Shown piece after piece: positions 9,666-21,600 of a stretch of DNA of 64,000 nt. Source of the DNA: Capronia americana (Eukaryota > Ascomycota > Eurotiomycetes > Chaetothyriales > Herpotrichiellaceae); contig JADWQD010000003.1 in the NCBI GenBank assembly GCA_016110215.1, forward strand, positions 2,418,001-2,482,000. Reading direction: 5' to 3'. The translations under genes were made by a program, and so were the position numbers. Position 1 is the stretch's first letter; every line of letters starts with the position of its first letter. The notes below the pieces were generated by a model, which saw only the letters and a program-made list of their open reading frames with translations, did no database searches and had not been told where the DNA came from.

Positions 9666-11687
9666 TCAAGCGTCAACAGCCAACCTGTACGTCGCGGCCT
9701 TCTGCAGCCCTTGTCTCAGCCTGAAGACATATCCTCCATGGTAGAAATTCTCCTCGACGCCGACTCTACCCGACGAAGCACCTTCGTACTCGGCAAACAT
9801 CTCCCGCTTCTTGTCCACCAGTCTTTCGGCCCTTGCGCCTTCAAAGCAGACAGCAACAAGGCCCGCCGTGCTCAGCTTCTCTCGTAACTCGTTTGTCTCG
9901 GACGGATTGGAGCTCAGTGCCAGCCAGGCGAGGACAAAGCCGAGAATGGCGTACACAGTGTTCAGGCCGACAAGCGTATACAGTGGCGCCTTGGGCACTC
10001 TGGAGACCAGCTTCGTGCTGCGGACTTGTTCTTCTAAGTCAGCCCTTGCCGTCATGACCCCGGAGCCCAGCGCCATGGCTGTCCGGGAGTATGCCCTCGC
10101 CCAGGAGTCGGCCATCTGTGCGGTGTCGTTGTACTGGCTTGCCGAGTACGCGGCCGTTTCCAGGGCCACTTTGCCGAAGCCGTAGTAATTGCCCGCGTTC
10201 AGCAAGGTCCCCACTGAGCCATTCGCCAGCTCGGCCGTCGCGTGCTGGAGACTGCCGTTGATGAAATCGTATGTGATCTGGTAGGCGGTCGCAGAGCAAT
10301 TGAGGAGCCAGCTAGTCCCGCCGCGCGTCGGCATAACCACGTTGCCGTCGGCAGTTTGCTCGTCCGTGGCGCCCAGCTCGACTTTGGCCCAAGCGGCGAG
10401 ATGGTGTGGATTGCTCGGACGTGTCAGGAAGCTCTCGGAGTCTGTGGACTGGTTTGCCAGCTGAGTGAGAGCCGCGTCTTGATAGAAGACAATACCCGCG
10501 GAGCGGAAAGCGAGGCCAGTGACACCGTCTGTGGCATCGCCGTTGATGATCGGTTGCGCCAAATCGCCGTAGAATGCGTCGGTGCAGTGGAACGGCTCGG
10601 ACGTGCCGGACTGGTCGGCCCCGAGATTGCATTGCTTGCCCATCTGCCTACACTCGGTGTGGATCGCGAGAGATTCTGCACGGTAGTCGAGGTTCGAAGG
10701 GTTGTCCGCAGGTCCGAGGTACGCGAAATGCGTGCCGTCGATGTACATGTCGTAGACGGCGTTGGTGGTCGAAGTATTACTCATGACTCTTGCCGCCTCG
10801 TTTGCGCCCGTGAGAAAGACACTGGTCTCGGCAACGTTGATGATACAGTCGCCGGCGTCGAAATCGACGGCTGTCTGGTTTGAGCATGCGCCATCCGGAA
10901 GTCCACGTCCCAGGGCTTGAGACGGAAGCCGGGCGTCAACCAACTCTATATTGACCGCCTCCATGACCAGATGCAGCCAAGTGTCTACGCCGGCGATTGT
11001 GTATCCCAGGGCCGTGAATATCGCCAGTACCGTTAATGCGTTGCGCACGTTCGACGCCATGGGTCCATCTTTATGAGGCCACCGCCGGTACGAGAGAGCA
11101 TTCCACAGAGGTGTGATGCCAGCGGAGAGACTGTCTAGCAGTAACGAAAACTGAAACGGAGTGGGCAGTTCAGACCCGGACATTTGCGAATTCGCCTTGA
11201 GTGATTGAGCGAGAGGGAAAGAGACCAGGATCATTGCGCTCACGGCCAACAGGGGCGCGACCGTGGATGACCAGGACGCGATGGTAACGAGCGTGGTCGG
11301 GTTGAAATCGACGTAGTATGCGTCGGCGTCGAACTCGGACCTCAGGTTCAATGTCAAGGACCCCGAAGACCTGTCCGCAGGCTTGTCGACATTGTTGGAC
11401 AGCACCAGGCCGAGCAGCAGACTCGCGAGACCCATCATCGGCACCACAATCAGGGCGAGGGAAGCGAAGATGACCCTCTTGCCGCCACTCTGCCGCCTCT
11501 TGGCTGTCGTCGCCGGTATCTGCTGTCCCGGTTTTCCTCCACTGTGTATGTCCTCCTGCGAAGCCAGAGACTCGTACCGACGGTGCGGTCTTTTGCGGCC
11601 CTGGAGAGGCACCTCGTTTTGAAATTGAAGTCCATGTTGGCCTATAAATTGATATGACGATGGTGTCGCGGGCTGTAAATGGTCCAT
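9666..11687 (-). CDS. Uncharacterised multi-pass membrane protein
   Basis: A single exon encoding 673 residues from ATG 11687. A basic, disordered cytoplasmic-type N-terminus (1-72) precedes hydrophobic segments at about 72-97 (VIFASLALIVVPMMG), 135-160 (STVAPLLAVSAMILVSF), 220-245 (LTVLAIFTALGYTIAG) and 590-612 (LYTLVGLNTVYAILGFVLA). Between the third and fourth spans is a domain of about 340 residues with several N-x-S/T sites (CSNQT, MSNTS, LNCSAT, INGSL, YNDTA) and cysteines, consistent with an extracellular or lumenal face. The C-terminus is short and cytoplasmic. I cannot name the family; such four-span proteins with one large glycosylated loop are common and uncharacterised in filamentous fungi. 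A plasma-membrane or wall-facing location is inference from topology only. Confidence 0.75.
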   Translation of the reverse strand: MDHLQPATPSSYQFIGQHGLQFQNEVPLQGRKRPHRRYESLASQEDIHSGGKPGQQIPATTAKRRQSGGKRVIFASLALIVVPMMGLASLLLGLVLSNNVDKPADRSSGSLTLNLRSEFDADAYYVDFNPTTLVTIASWSSTVAPLLAVSAMILVSFPLAQSLKANSQMSGSELPTPFQFSLLLDSLSAGITPLWNALSYRRWPHKDGPMASNVRNALTVLAIFTALGYTIAGVDTWLHLVMEAVNIELVDARLPSQALGRGLPDGACSNQTAVDFDAGDCIINVAETSVFLTGANEAARVMSNTSTTNAVYDMYIDGTHFAYLGPADNPSNLDYRAESLAIHTECRQMGKQCNLGADQSGTSEPFHCTDAFYGDLAQPIINGDATDGVTGLAFRSAGIVFYQDAALTQLANQSTDSESFLTRPSNPHHLAAWAKVELGATDEQTADGNVVMPTRGGTSWLLNCSATAYQITYDFINGSLQHATAELANGSVGTLLNAGNYYGFGKVALETAAYSASQYNDTAQMADSWARAYSRTAMALGSGVMTARADLEEQVRSTKLVSRVPKAPLYTLVGLNTVYAILGFVLAWLALSSNPSETNELREKLSTAGLVAVCFEGARAERLVDKKREMFAEYEGASSGRVGVEENFYHGGYVFRLRQGLQKAATYRLAVDA

Positions 11688-12745
11688 GAATGAGTGTCAA
11701 CGGAACGAGCGTAGTTTTAAAGAATGAATGCGACGGGGCAAAAGCGAGTGTAGAACGGGCAAACAGAATGAAATTGCAGGAGGGATTGCACAGAGCATTG
11801 CATTCGAGCCTGCATTATGAACATTGTAGATCTGCTCCTGGTAGCGTAGGGTGCCTTATGCTTAGATCCCACATAGCTCGGTGGGCGCCAAAGGACGGTG
11901 TCCGGTCAATAGGGGGCTAAGCAGATCAATGAGCCGCCATGCTGCAAGCAGAAAGACTTGCGGCCTCAGGTGTTGGACGCCCGAGGCTTCTCGAATTTCC
12001 AAATCCAGGGGTGGGTACGACCAAGACAAGCCTACTACCCTCAACCCCTGTCCTTCCAGTGGAGCCCGGAGTCCTGAAACCAGGCTGTTTGCTGACATTT
12101 TATGCTTTCTGGCCATCGCCTATGCTGCTATTTTCCGTCTGCTTCATTTGAAAGCACAATCTCCAACCAAGCCTTTGGGCTTTGAAGCTTTTCTGGCATT
12201 TCGTATCCTTCCAGTCAGTCCGTGGCTAGACGTTCCAAACGCCAGCGTGGAGGCCGAACTTTGTGCAATATCCAATCGTCTTTCGGGCTGCCACGCCCCG
12301 GAGTTGCTTATGGGTCCTACGGGTGCCGTTTGAGGTGGCACGGATGAGTACACAGTAGGGGGCCAAATTTGTGGCAGGTTGGCAGACACAGAACTTGTTC
12401 AAGAAAAAAAAGATGAAGAAGAAATGGATCACAAGGGTAAAAGACGCCAGACGCAGAAAACCGTGTAAACAGCTCCTGATGACCTGTGTCTTGCTAAGTT
12501 GGAGTCTAGCGCACTGGGATTTTACCTGCATCTGCTGCAGAGACGCGGTCGACGGCAAGTTTGGTCCGCGAGATCTGGTCGTCGATAATACCTTCAGGAT
12601 TCATTTTCAGTTGCTTGCCCGTCTCATGATACAGGCTGTGGCCCGCAGCCTACGTCCACGTTGACTGTACTGTGTAGATGAGAAGAGTCTTGGGGGTCTC
12701 ATCTTCTTCCACCAGCTTCTCGGTCACTGCTATCAAGCGCGACGG
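11688..12745. other. Intergenic, no supported gene
   Basis: About 1 kb upstream of the membrane-protein gene and 3' of the degenerate locus. A short A-rich tract lies near 12403-12424. No coding frame is convincing. Confidence 0.5.
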
Positions 12746-13747
12746 TCATTTCCATTCTCTGTCTCTACCGGCGCAGCAACCTCCTGCGAATGACCATACT
12801 GCACCTGGGCGACTCATCCCTCCTCCTAATCTTTCCCACAGCTCATATCTTCCCACATCATCCTCCTTCCGACCCAACGCCACTACTTCCTCCGTTCCAT
12901 AGCACATCGCCGTCCGTCCCTCACTGTAGACGGGCCATGTATCGCCGCCATTGATGATGTTTATCCAGTGCCGTTCCATCTGCTCTGATGCCTTTGTAAG
13001 CTTGTCTGACAAGAGGTGGTAGTACGTCTGGAAGACAAACATCAAGTCCACGGCGTGGTGCGCCAGGTTCTGGAACAGGCCCGGAAATGGGTTGCCATAT
13101 CGCATGTGGTAGTCGAACGCCTTCTCCCCACTGAAAGACTTTGCAATCTCGTGGATGTCGCGGCCGAATTCGGCGTTGCTGCAGAAAGGTTCCAGGGCAG
13201 TTACTGCTTGCTCTTTGGAGCAGGCCGAGAGATTGTAGGACGAAATCATACGCTCGACAAGTTCGGCAGAGAAGTCGAGGGAGAGCAAGGAATCGAGAGG
13301 ATCCTGCATCAAGATATCATGGTGGGAGGGCGTGTAAGGCGATGTCTGATCCGTGAGCCCCAGCTGGCAAGGTGTCGTCGGATGCAAGTTCGTATCGAGC
13401 AACCGCCTGGGCGTGGGAACTAGGGCCGCCGCCTTTGCGTCTTGTCTTGCTGGTTGCGTAGCTCATCAATCTCAGCTTTGAGAGCTTCTGCAAACCAGCC
13501 AGTGCTACGAAGATGACTCCGAGAATGGCAGATCCACGCGTTTCTGTGCTTCCAAGGTGCAGACATAGCCTTGTGGCAATCCAGTCTTCTTCCATCCCAC
13601 ATAATTAAGTACATAGCGCCTGCCATCTTCCTGGCATTGGGAACAGGTCGGTCTCCGGGAGTCGCATTTCACCTTCTTCCTCCGACGAGCCGCACATGCG
13701 ATCGTCGTGGGCTTGTTCCCATTCTGTGTTGACTGTCGATTGGACAA
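12746..13747 (-). pseudogene. Decayed Zn2Cys6 regulator joined to carboxylesterase C-terminus
   Basis: 13747-13505 reads as a fungal Zn2Cys6 DNA-binding domain plus linker (KKVKCDSRRPTCSQC, GWKKTGLPQGYV). Two of its six zinc cysteines are lost: the second is Arg (codon 13687-13685) and the sixth is Tyr (codon 13615-13613). No ATG opens the frame. The expected coiled-coil linker (ALKAEIDELRNQQDK) appears in another frame at about 13487-13420, then a further shift near 13440 leads into the next frame. From about 13310 to 12746 the product is the C-terminal part of a type B carboxylesterase: YHMRYGNPFPG, the catalytic-His region NLAHHAVDLMF, and QMERHWINIINGG. The nucleophile elbow and the N-terminal two thirds are absent. 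It looks like a rearranged, dead locus. An unusual spliced gene or assembly errors are the alternatives. Confidence 0.65.
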
Positions 13748-14213
13748 CGGTGGCTGTACTGCCCTGCGGTGGGAAGATCTGATGGTTGGCGGTTGAGGTA
13801 AGAGAATCCTGCGTCAGTTATTGTTATTTGGCGTGGCGTTAATGATGACTTCGTCAAGTTGGGTAAGATAGATGACCATGTGGCTAGAACACTGAGACAA
13901 TACAGTCTTCCTGGAGGCACGTTTGGAGTGTATTCTGACCACGTCCTGGCCTGGTGGATGAACAAGAGCACCATCAAGGGAACAAGCTTGCTCTATTGAC
14001 CTCCCGGGTTTTTGGGGTCACTATACGTGCTGTGGCTCCGAATATTATGGATACCCGCCTGTACGTCGCCCTCATGGAGCGTGACCTCTTTCGATGGCAT
14101 GTTTACAACTTGAGGTCTCAGGCATTCAGGCTTGGTCGTTTACGCCGACGAGAATCTGAATCACAAACCTCAACTTGGAGTTCGTCATTAACGGCTTGTT
14201 TCTGCCTTTGCCT
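13748..14213. other. Short intergenic region
   Basis: Upstream of the degenerate regulator and 3' of the RdRP gene. An intron-acceptor-like string (AACTGACGCAG on the minus strand near 13815) precedes the regulator frame, so a lost upstream exon may have existed. I found no convincing exon. Confidence 0.4.
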
Positions 14214-17200
14214 TCAAGTGTCAGCAATGAAGAGCTCGTCTTGTAGAGTAAGGGCGTCGTCACTCACCCTTCTCCATTTTTCTAATTCCCATAGACACAC
14301 CGAAGCGGCGACGTATCCAAAGCTGACTGGTACTTCTTTCGAACCTCCACTCACCCCTTCCGTGTTCGAAGTCTGCATTCCAACCGCAAAACATGCCATA
14401 CTCCGCCCAAGGGCGTGCTCGCTCTGAAGACCCTCGTCCTTCACGATACGGTTGACGATATACCGCAAAGCATCACGGAAATTCTCTGAGAGATTCTTGG
14501 AGCTTTCGCGCTGAGATTTACTCTGAGAGCCGGCTCGACCCATGATATTGCCTATGAAGACTTCGCACTCACTGAGAGGCTGGGAAAAGGAGGTTCCGTA
14601 GTCGACAGCATAGTCGTGAACAATGGATTCGTATCTGGTCGCGTCAGTCGAGGGACAAGAACTTGGCAGAGTGTCTGAAGACACATACTCGTCACGGATC
14701 CCAACTGCTCTAGGGATGTGCTCCCTCCAGTCGACGGAATGAGACCACTGATACACGTTAGCCCAGACAGCGTCCAGCACCGACTGTGGCCGCTGGGCAG
14801 GGTGCAAGCGTCCTGCTCGAGCATCGCTCTGCACAGTCGAAAAGATCTTGCGCTCATCAATGGCTCGAAACAGCTTTCCCAAGATCTTGTCACTTTCGTA
14901 GTATCTATATATCTGCTCATCTTCGTCCTCATCATCGTGAGGCTCTGGTGGAGCCGCGAAACTCAGCGGTTTCCTCTTCTCTACGACCACGTTCGGCCCT
15001 GGTTTCATAAAGTCAGGTCGGAAACGGTTGGAGCGTGGCATTTTCGTCAAGTCAACCTATATCGTCAGCAGTCTAGCCAGACAAGGGATGTTCAGATTTG
15101 ACAAACCGGTATTCCACTTTTGGAGTAATCCACTGCTGATGAATGCAGTTCTGCAAGCTTGATACAGTCGGGGTCTAAAACGCCAGCGTCAGATTGGTCG
15201 GCCAGGATTTTATGTTGGTTGGCGATTCTGCCCAACTGGTCGGTGGCCATGAAGGTGATGAAAAAGTCCGTCATATCTTCCCGCTGGATTTGCCGGCCGA
15301 GATCGATAGGTTCGGGTCTTGGATAATCAGCAGGTTCGAAAACATGCTTTGGCTGGGCTTTTGGGTCAAAGAGAATCTGGTACAGGTCTCCGTCAAGGTC
15401 TCCACCGCTGAGTTGGCTTGGTAGATCCCTGCTTCCTTTGGAACTAAAGCATACGCAGTTACGGAGTGCCATAAGTGGTGAGGAGGCGGGCGCAGTTACT
15501 CCTGCGACGCATTGAACGTCGCCTGGGTGCAGAGCTGGAGAGCGTGAAATGACCAGGTTCTCGCCTGTGATGATCTTGGGCTGCCCGTTCTCCTCTACTA
15601 TGCAGAAGATTTGGCCCTCTTCAAGTAGGCCGGTCTCGTCCATGATCCCGTGGAGAGTGTATCCATCCTTGACTGGAATTCTGGCCTTGTACTTCAAGGC
15701 TCGCAACTCTGTCATGACAGCCATTTCGATGACGTTGCAGAGGAAAGCGTCGTCCAGGAAAGAGATGTCCATCTTCGACAACTGCTTGATGAACCAGGGA
15801 AGATGGATGCTGTCGCCAATGGAGTGAGCTTTGAGGAACTGAGAGGCTCGTTCAGGGCTGGAAGTGGTCGATTGGAGACGCTCGAGCTCCAGATTTTGGT
15901 GAAAGAAGAAGAAACTTTCGTCGACGCCCATGTCTTCAAGTATCTTGATCGTCTGTTGATTCAGAAAATAGGGCAAAGGCCGGTAAGCAGCGTCGCATAT
16001 TTCGATATCAAGTGAATTCGGTGCAGGAAATTTGTCCATCGACTTTCTTAATAGCAGCTTCTCGCCAGTGAGTCTGGTATCCAGTGATATCATTCCCTTT
16101 GCGCCTATTGCACGGTGAGCCTCAGATACATGCAGACTGCGACAGAGATTTGGCGTGCTTTATCGACAACACTTGAGGGCAAGAAGGCAATGGGTGGTAA
16201 AAAAAGGATAAAACTACGGGTGAGACATACCGGAGTAGCGGATCTGATAGACGCTGGGTCTGAATATTCTTTCAGGTGGCGATGCGGCCCAGATCTTTTC
16301 CAGTACAGTCTTCGACATCGTCCCGGCACCATCGCTGAAAACCCGGCCGTTACGCTCAATGTCATCGACCATTTGAGCCACGCCTGCTGTCAGGGTAATA
16401 GCGATAGGCGTCTCTGAGAAAGCCTGCCCGATTCTGGCAGCGCACTTCGCTGGGCATCGAAACTTGGAAAAGTCGCCCAGGCCTTGAATGAGTTGACGGT
16501 CGTACAACAAAGACCCGTCATGGATGAAAGGAGCCATGAACCAGCAGGACTGGGCGCGCAGAGAAGAATGAGAGAATCCGAGGAACGCATATCGCTGTCC
16601 GGCTACACTGAAGCCTTCGTTCAGTATCTTCTTAAACCTCGAATAATAGATAGTGTCATTGGACCAATTGGCGTTGTAATGAATCGCCTCACCATTTTCG
16701 TCGCAGAATTGAACCCGAATGAAGGAGTCATGGTTTGCAACATACTTCCGAAGCACTCTGTTGTTGCTAACGGGGTCCGGCCCGTAAAGATACATCCCAG
16801 CAGGCGTGAAGCTCACTCTATGAATAAGCGCTCGGTCGCCAGTGGTTTGCATTGCATCTGGAATGAAACCGCCTTCTTCTATTCGAGCCTCGGTCTGTCG
16901 CAGAACGTCTCTCGCTGCATGGAGGCCTGCGCTCTCAGAATCTGATTGGAGACACCGACGTGAGAGCGTATGAGACAACCCCCTGATCGCGTAAGCGCAG
17001 ATCTGCGGACCAGCTCGAGTTATCATGGCGTCGATGTCCCCAAGAAGGGCGCATATGATACTTGGTGGGAGAACTGCATTCTGGGCAAGTGCTTGTAGCT
17101 GGAATTTGACACGGAAAGGAAGGGCTGCAGGGCTGCGGGTCATGGAGACAGCCTCAAGGCGATCCAGAAACGCGTTCATCTCGGCTTTGTATGACCACTG

Positions 17201-18109
17201 CGGTTGAACAACCTGGACAAGGTGCTGAATGGGCGACAAGACTTGACGCGCTCGACCCATTGCCCTTGTCTGATGTTCGACGCTGATGCCTTCGAGATGA
17301 ATTCGGTAAACTAGACATTCGCCGGCCATTGTCTCATGCCGGCTGTTCAGGCTGGTTATCCTCGTCCGTTTAGGATCAGGGTAGTTTCGACGGCCGACAT
17401 TCAAGCTCTGCAGCGCGTGTTGGATATCGTAGAGATCTGGCACAGCCGAGGCGCGGCTGGACGTAGAATCGAAGAAGAGGGGAGCTACACTCAGTGTCAA
17501 CGTTATTGCAGGGTGCGGTAGACATTCGATGTTGGTTTCCACGATCGACGCGAGCGGGATGTCCACCCTTACGCCGTTTTCGAAGCCGATTGTGGCCAGC
17601 CTTTGACCGAATTTCAGCTTCCCTCGGTGGACCCAGTCAAAATACCGGAGGAAAACCGCCTGTGACCCTTGATACGCCCACGTTCCGCAGGAAAGGAGAA
17701 CGATAGTCAGCCGCTTATCATCGGCACTAGAGCAAGAATCTGTTTCATTCCGCCCAGTTGAAGCTTTCGAGGCCAGCCTTGCCTTAGACTCCATTCGCAG
17801 ACTCTTCAGTGCCAAGGGATCGAGCGGCCTGTTACTGCGCGCGCAAGAGAGGGGCACGGCGAAATACATGAGGCGGGTTCTAGAAGGAGGTAGATATTCT
17901 CGTCCAAAACCATCCTTTTCCTGGCCATGACGAGCGAGGAAACGCTGGCCATCGCTGATGTTAAGGAAGGTCAAATTGGCAAAAGTCTTGCGCGGGCGTT
18001 TCTGGACTTGCCAATCGTAGATTTTCAAGTCCAGCAAGGCTGGTTGAATGGACTTTGCGAACTGATTCTCTGTCACCCTCTCAGGCACGCCCCTGATGAA
18101 GACCTCCAT
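14214..18109 (-). CDS. RNA-dependent RNA polymerase (RNA silencing)
   Basis: Exons 18109-16231, 16104-15107, 15056-14689 and 14634-14214 give about 1221 residues. Introns 16105-16230 (GTATGT...ATAG), 15057-15106 (GTTTGT...ATAG) and 14635-14688 (GTATGT...CCAG) all close in phase. The catalytic loop of cellular RdRPs, SGGDLDGDLY, lies at about 859-868 with the metal-binding DLDGD at 862-866. Other family marks are the YQIRYSGAKGM junction and DYSKSGIPV. The N-terminal 90 residues (VFIRGVPERVTENQF) look like a degenerate RRM. Family members make double-stranded RNA for Dicer in quelling or meiotic silencing; I cannot tell which paralogue (QDE-1-like, SAD-1-like) this is. A further 3' intron (GTGAGT donor at 14267, branch GCTGAC, acceptor near 14212) would swap the last 18 codons for a short tail ending at 14188. 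Confidence 0.93.
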
Positions 18110-18651
18110 TGATCCGGAGGATACGATGGTGATACACGAACGAGAGGCGAGACGGCCGCTCTGGCATAGGGGAGTCCGCAGCCTAGTAATTAGATACTAG
18201 GAGGGTGCGGGGTCTCGACACTCTGAACTCAGGCGCCCTACAGCCGCATTGTATGAGAGTGCTCTCTCCAATGGTCCCGTCACACACATGATTCAAGCAT
18301 GCAGCCATCGAGGTTCTCATACGAGTACATCGTGGGAGCAAACAGGGGGTCCCGGCAAACCAGTAACGCAGCAAGCCAACGCCAGCACAGCCAGCTATCA
18401 ATAGCCCCCCCGCAACCCCCCACCACAAGCCTAAACCGTTCTAGTCTTAGCGCAACGTCTGTCGCGACTTGACACGTCGTTTTTCTGTATCGAATCTTGC
18501 TCCATTCAGAGCCACTTCCCCTTCAACTTCCCCTGCCTTTTCACCTTCCCCGGACAGCTGCGTCAGGCTCCAGGAGTCTCTGGTCATACGGATGGCGATA
18601 GCAGCGAATGGATGTGGACAAATATGTGGGTGACGAGTGATTCCCTGCATT
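18110..18651. promoter_or_regulatory. Divergent promoter region, RdRP / RIC1
   Basis: About 540 bp between the start codons of two divergently transcribed genes. No specific factor site is called. No open frame in it has family support. Confidence 0.5.
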
Positions 18652-21600
18652 ATGTATTGGCCGTGCAGTGTGCCACAAATCTTCGCCTACCATGGAAGTA
18701 AGCCACCGATTCAAGACCACGGCAGACAAGTAGAGCCCAATCGGGAGGGAGACTCGGATGAGGCCTCTGCGCAGAACGCCCCCTCTAATCCTAACGCGAT
18801 TATCGACGTGCAAGTCGCCCGCCACGACCATCTCTTTGCCACGGTCACGTCCTGCCAGCTGGATTTGTGGTCAACTCGCCCTGTAGTCGTTCTCGCCTCG
18901 ATATCTCGATCAGCGAAATCCCTAGAGTCATATGGCAGGAACCTTGGAGTCGCCTTCAAACCTGATGCCAGCACCCTGGTTGTCCGCACTACCGAGAGCT
19001 ACTTAATGCTATATTCTGTGGAAAGCGACCAGAACGCCCGAGTGTTGCAGCAGCAATATGGCTACAGTCAGGCAAAGCGGCAGAATGTCGTGCGAAGCTT
19101 CGGGGTCGATGAGACCGTGGGCGTGGCAGAAGTGCTGCTCCGGTTCCGTCGAGCCATCAAGATTGACGCCGGAGTCAACTCCATCAATGCGCTGGATTCG
19201 GAGCTGGTGGTGGCGACCACCAAACCTCAGGCTGTGCAGTGCATCAAATGGGACTTGCAGAAGGATGGTTCCAACGCCGTGACCCAGACTCTGAACAAGA
19301 TGGATTGGGTCACCCAGAAGTCTGGCATATCCACCATGGTGCACGACCGAGCCATCAATCTGTCTGTCTGGGTCTCGCAAGATGGACATGCGTACGCGGT
19401 GCAGCGAGTCAAACCACAGATGTCGCGAGCGCCTTCCTCAGATGATTCTGTTCCCTCGTCGAGAGGCTCGACCAGTCCGTCGACCAGGCTATTCGACGGG
19501 TACTGCTTCCACAAGCCCGAATCATCATCCAATGCAACCCTCGCCAGTATCAATGCTCGTTTCTCGCTCATTGCAATAGCCACACTGGGCGGTGAGATTG
19601 TCTGTTACGCAGCCAAAGATTATGTTGGCAATGTGCCATTTTCGCATGTATTCAAGACATCGACCTCACCCTCGTCAAGAGGGGCAGTCACTTGTCTCAA
19701 ATGGTCGCCCGACGGCTATTGCCTGTTCGCAGGTTACGAGCACGGATGGTCAACGTGGTCGGTGTTTGGGAAAGAAGGCGCATCGACTTTCCACCAAAAC
19801 GTCACGCATGCCGAGTCGAACAACGAGAGCTGGCTGCTAGGCGTCCATCGAGCAGTCTGGATCAGTGGCGGCGCCGAGATCCTGCTCGCGTCGCCTCTGC
19901 AGGAACGAATCTGGAAAATGGAAATGTCGCGGAGTGCGGCTATGGGCTGCTTCTCTTGCGCGAACCTCGTGCGTGCGCTGCTCCAGACACCCACAGAGTT
20001 AACCGTCTATCGCGGCCACGAGCTTCCTGATTTGACGTCGATATCGAATGAAGCGTCGTTGTGGCATCATGCACAATATCCCTCCGTCTATCTCCACAAC
20101 CAATGGCCTATCAAATCTTGCGTCGTGTCACAAGACGGGAGATATATTGCCATTGCCGGCCGTCGAGGGTTGGCTCACTACAGCGTCCAGAGTGGACGCT
20201 GGAAGACGTTTCTTGATCTATCCGTGGAGAGCGCATTTGCCGTTCGTGGAGGCATGTGCTGGTTCAACCACATCCTTGCTGTTGCAACCGAGAATGCCGC
20301 AGGGTACGACCTCCGGCTGTATTCCCGTGAAGCGGACCTTGGCCGCTTCCCTCTGCACGCAGAAGCGTTTTCGATGCCGATTGTCTTTGTCGGGCCATCC
20401 GGTGAAGATTCACTTCTGGTCTACACCTACGAGAACATCCTCTACCACTACATCCTCAACATCACCGAACGAGGCGCCCAACTTGTTCAAGTCGGCCAAA
20501 TTGCGTTCCATGGCATTGTGCGCGCACCGAGCCGAGTCCGCTCTGTCAGCTGGGTCGTGCCAGACTCCCAACTCCGCAACGGCGATCCATCACGGGATGT
20601 CGAATTCGCTTCTGTATTGTTCCTCGTCGACGACAAACTGGTGTTGCTGCAAGCCTCGAGGAACGAGAGGGACGAGCTCAAGTACGACATGCGCGTCATT
20701 GCGCAACACGTCGAGTACTACATCCTCATGCGCGACCAGATCTACTTCAACTTCAGCACCGGCCCGGAAGAGTCGGCACCTCCCACCCCGTCGCCGGGCT
20801 CGGCGTTCACCATGCGAAGCCAGCAAAACTACTCTCTTCGAGACTCGCTCTGGATCTTTAGCGGCGAGGAGCTTCGCCTATGGCCGGACGTCCGCGACCT
20901 GCTCCATCACGCGGCAGGAGATCTCAATACCGCCCCGGCCCTGTCCATGTCCGTGGATTTCTATCCCCTCTCGATCCTCCTGACCAAAGGCGTCGTCCTC
21001 GGAATCGAATCCGAACTCTTCCAACGACGGGACGTCAACTTTGCCCAATTCCGCTCCAGTATCCGAACCCAGCTATTCCTGCCGTACGTCCTGCGCCATC
21101 AACTCTGCGAAGCCAACGACACTGCCGCGGCGTTCGGCCTGGCGCACCAGTATCAAAACCTGTCCTACTTCCCCCACGCACTAGAGATCCTGCTCCACCA
21201 CGTGCTCGACGACGAAGTGGATCGAAACCCCAAAGACGATGACAAAGACACCAACAACAACCGCGACAACCGCGACAACCGCGACAACGACGACGATAAG
21301 TCCGAATCCGGATCCTCCAGCGCGCGGCGGCCCCTCCCCGCCGTCCTCTCCTTCCTACAACTGGTCCTCCCGCCCCCGACCTACCTCTCGACGGTGGTGC
21401 AGTGCGTTCGCAAGACGGAACTGTCCTCCTGGCGCACGCTGTTCGCTCACCTCCCCCCACCATTGACGCTCTTCGAACAAGCCCTCTCGCTGTCGGACCT
21501 CAAGACCGCCTCGTCCTACCTCATTGTGCTCCAGGGGCTGGAAGAAGCCGACGACTCCTCGGAATATACCTACGATGCACGCAAGTTCGAGGGCTACGTG

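Noticed and set aside
10242..10883. 213-codon plus-strand open frame
   Set aside because: Antisense to the membrane-protein gene, with no motif.
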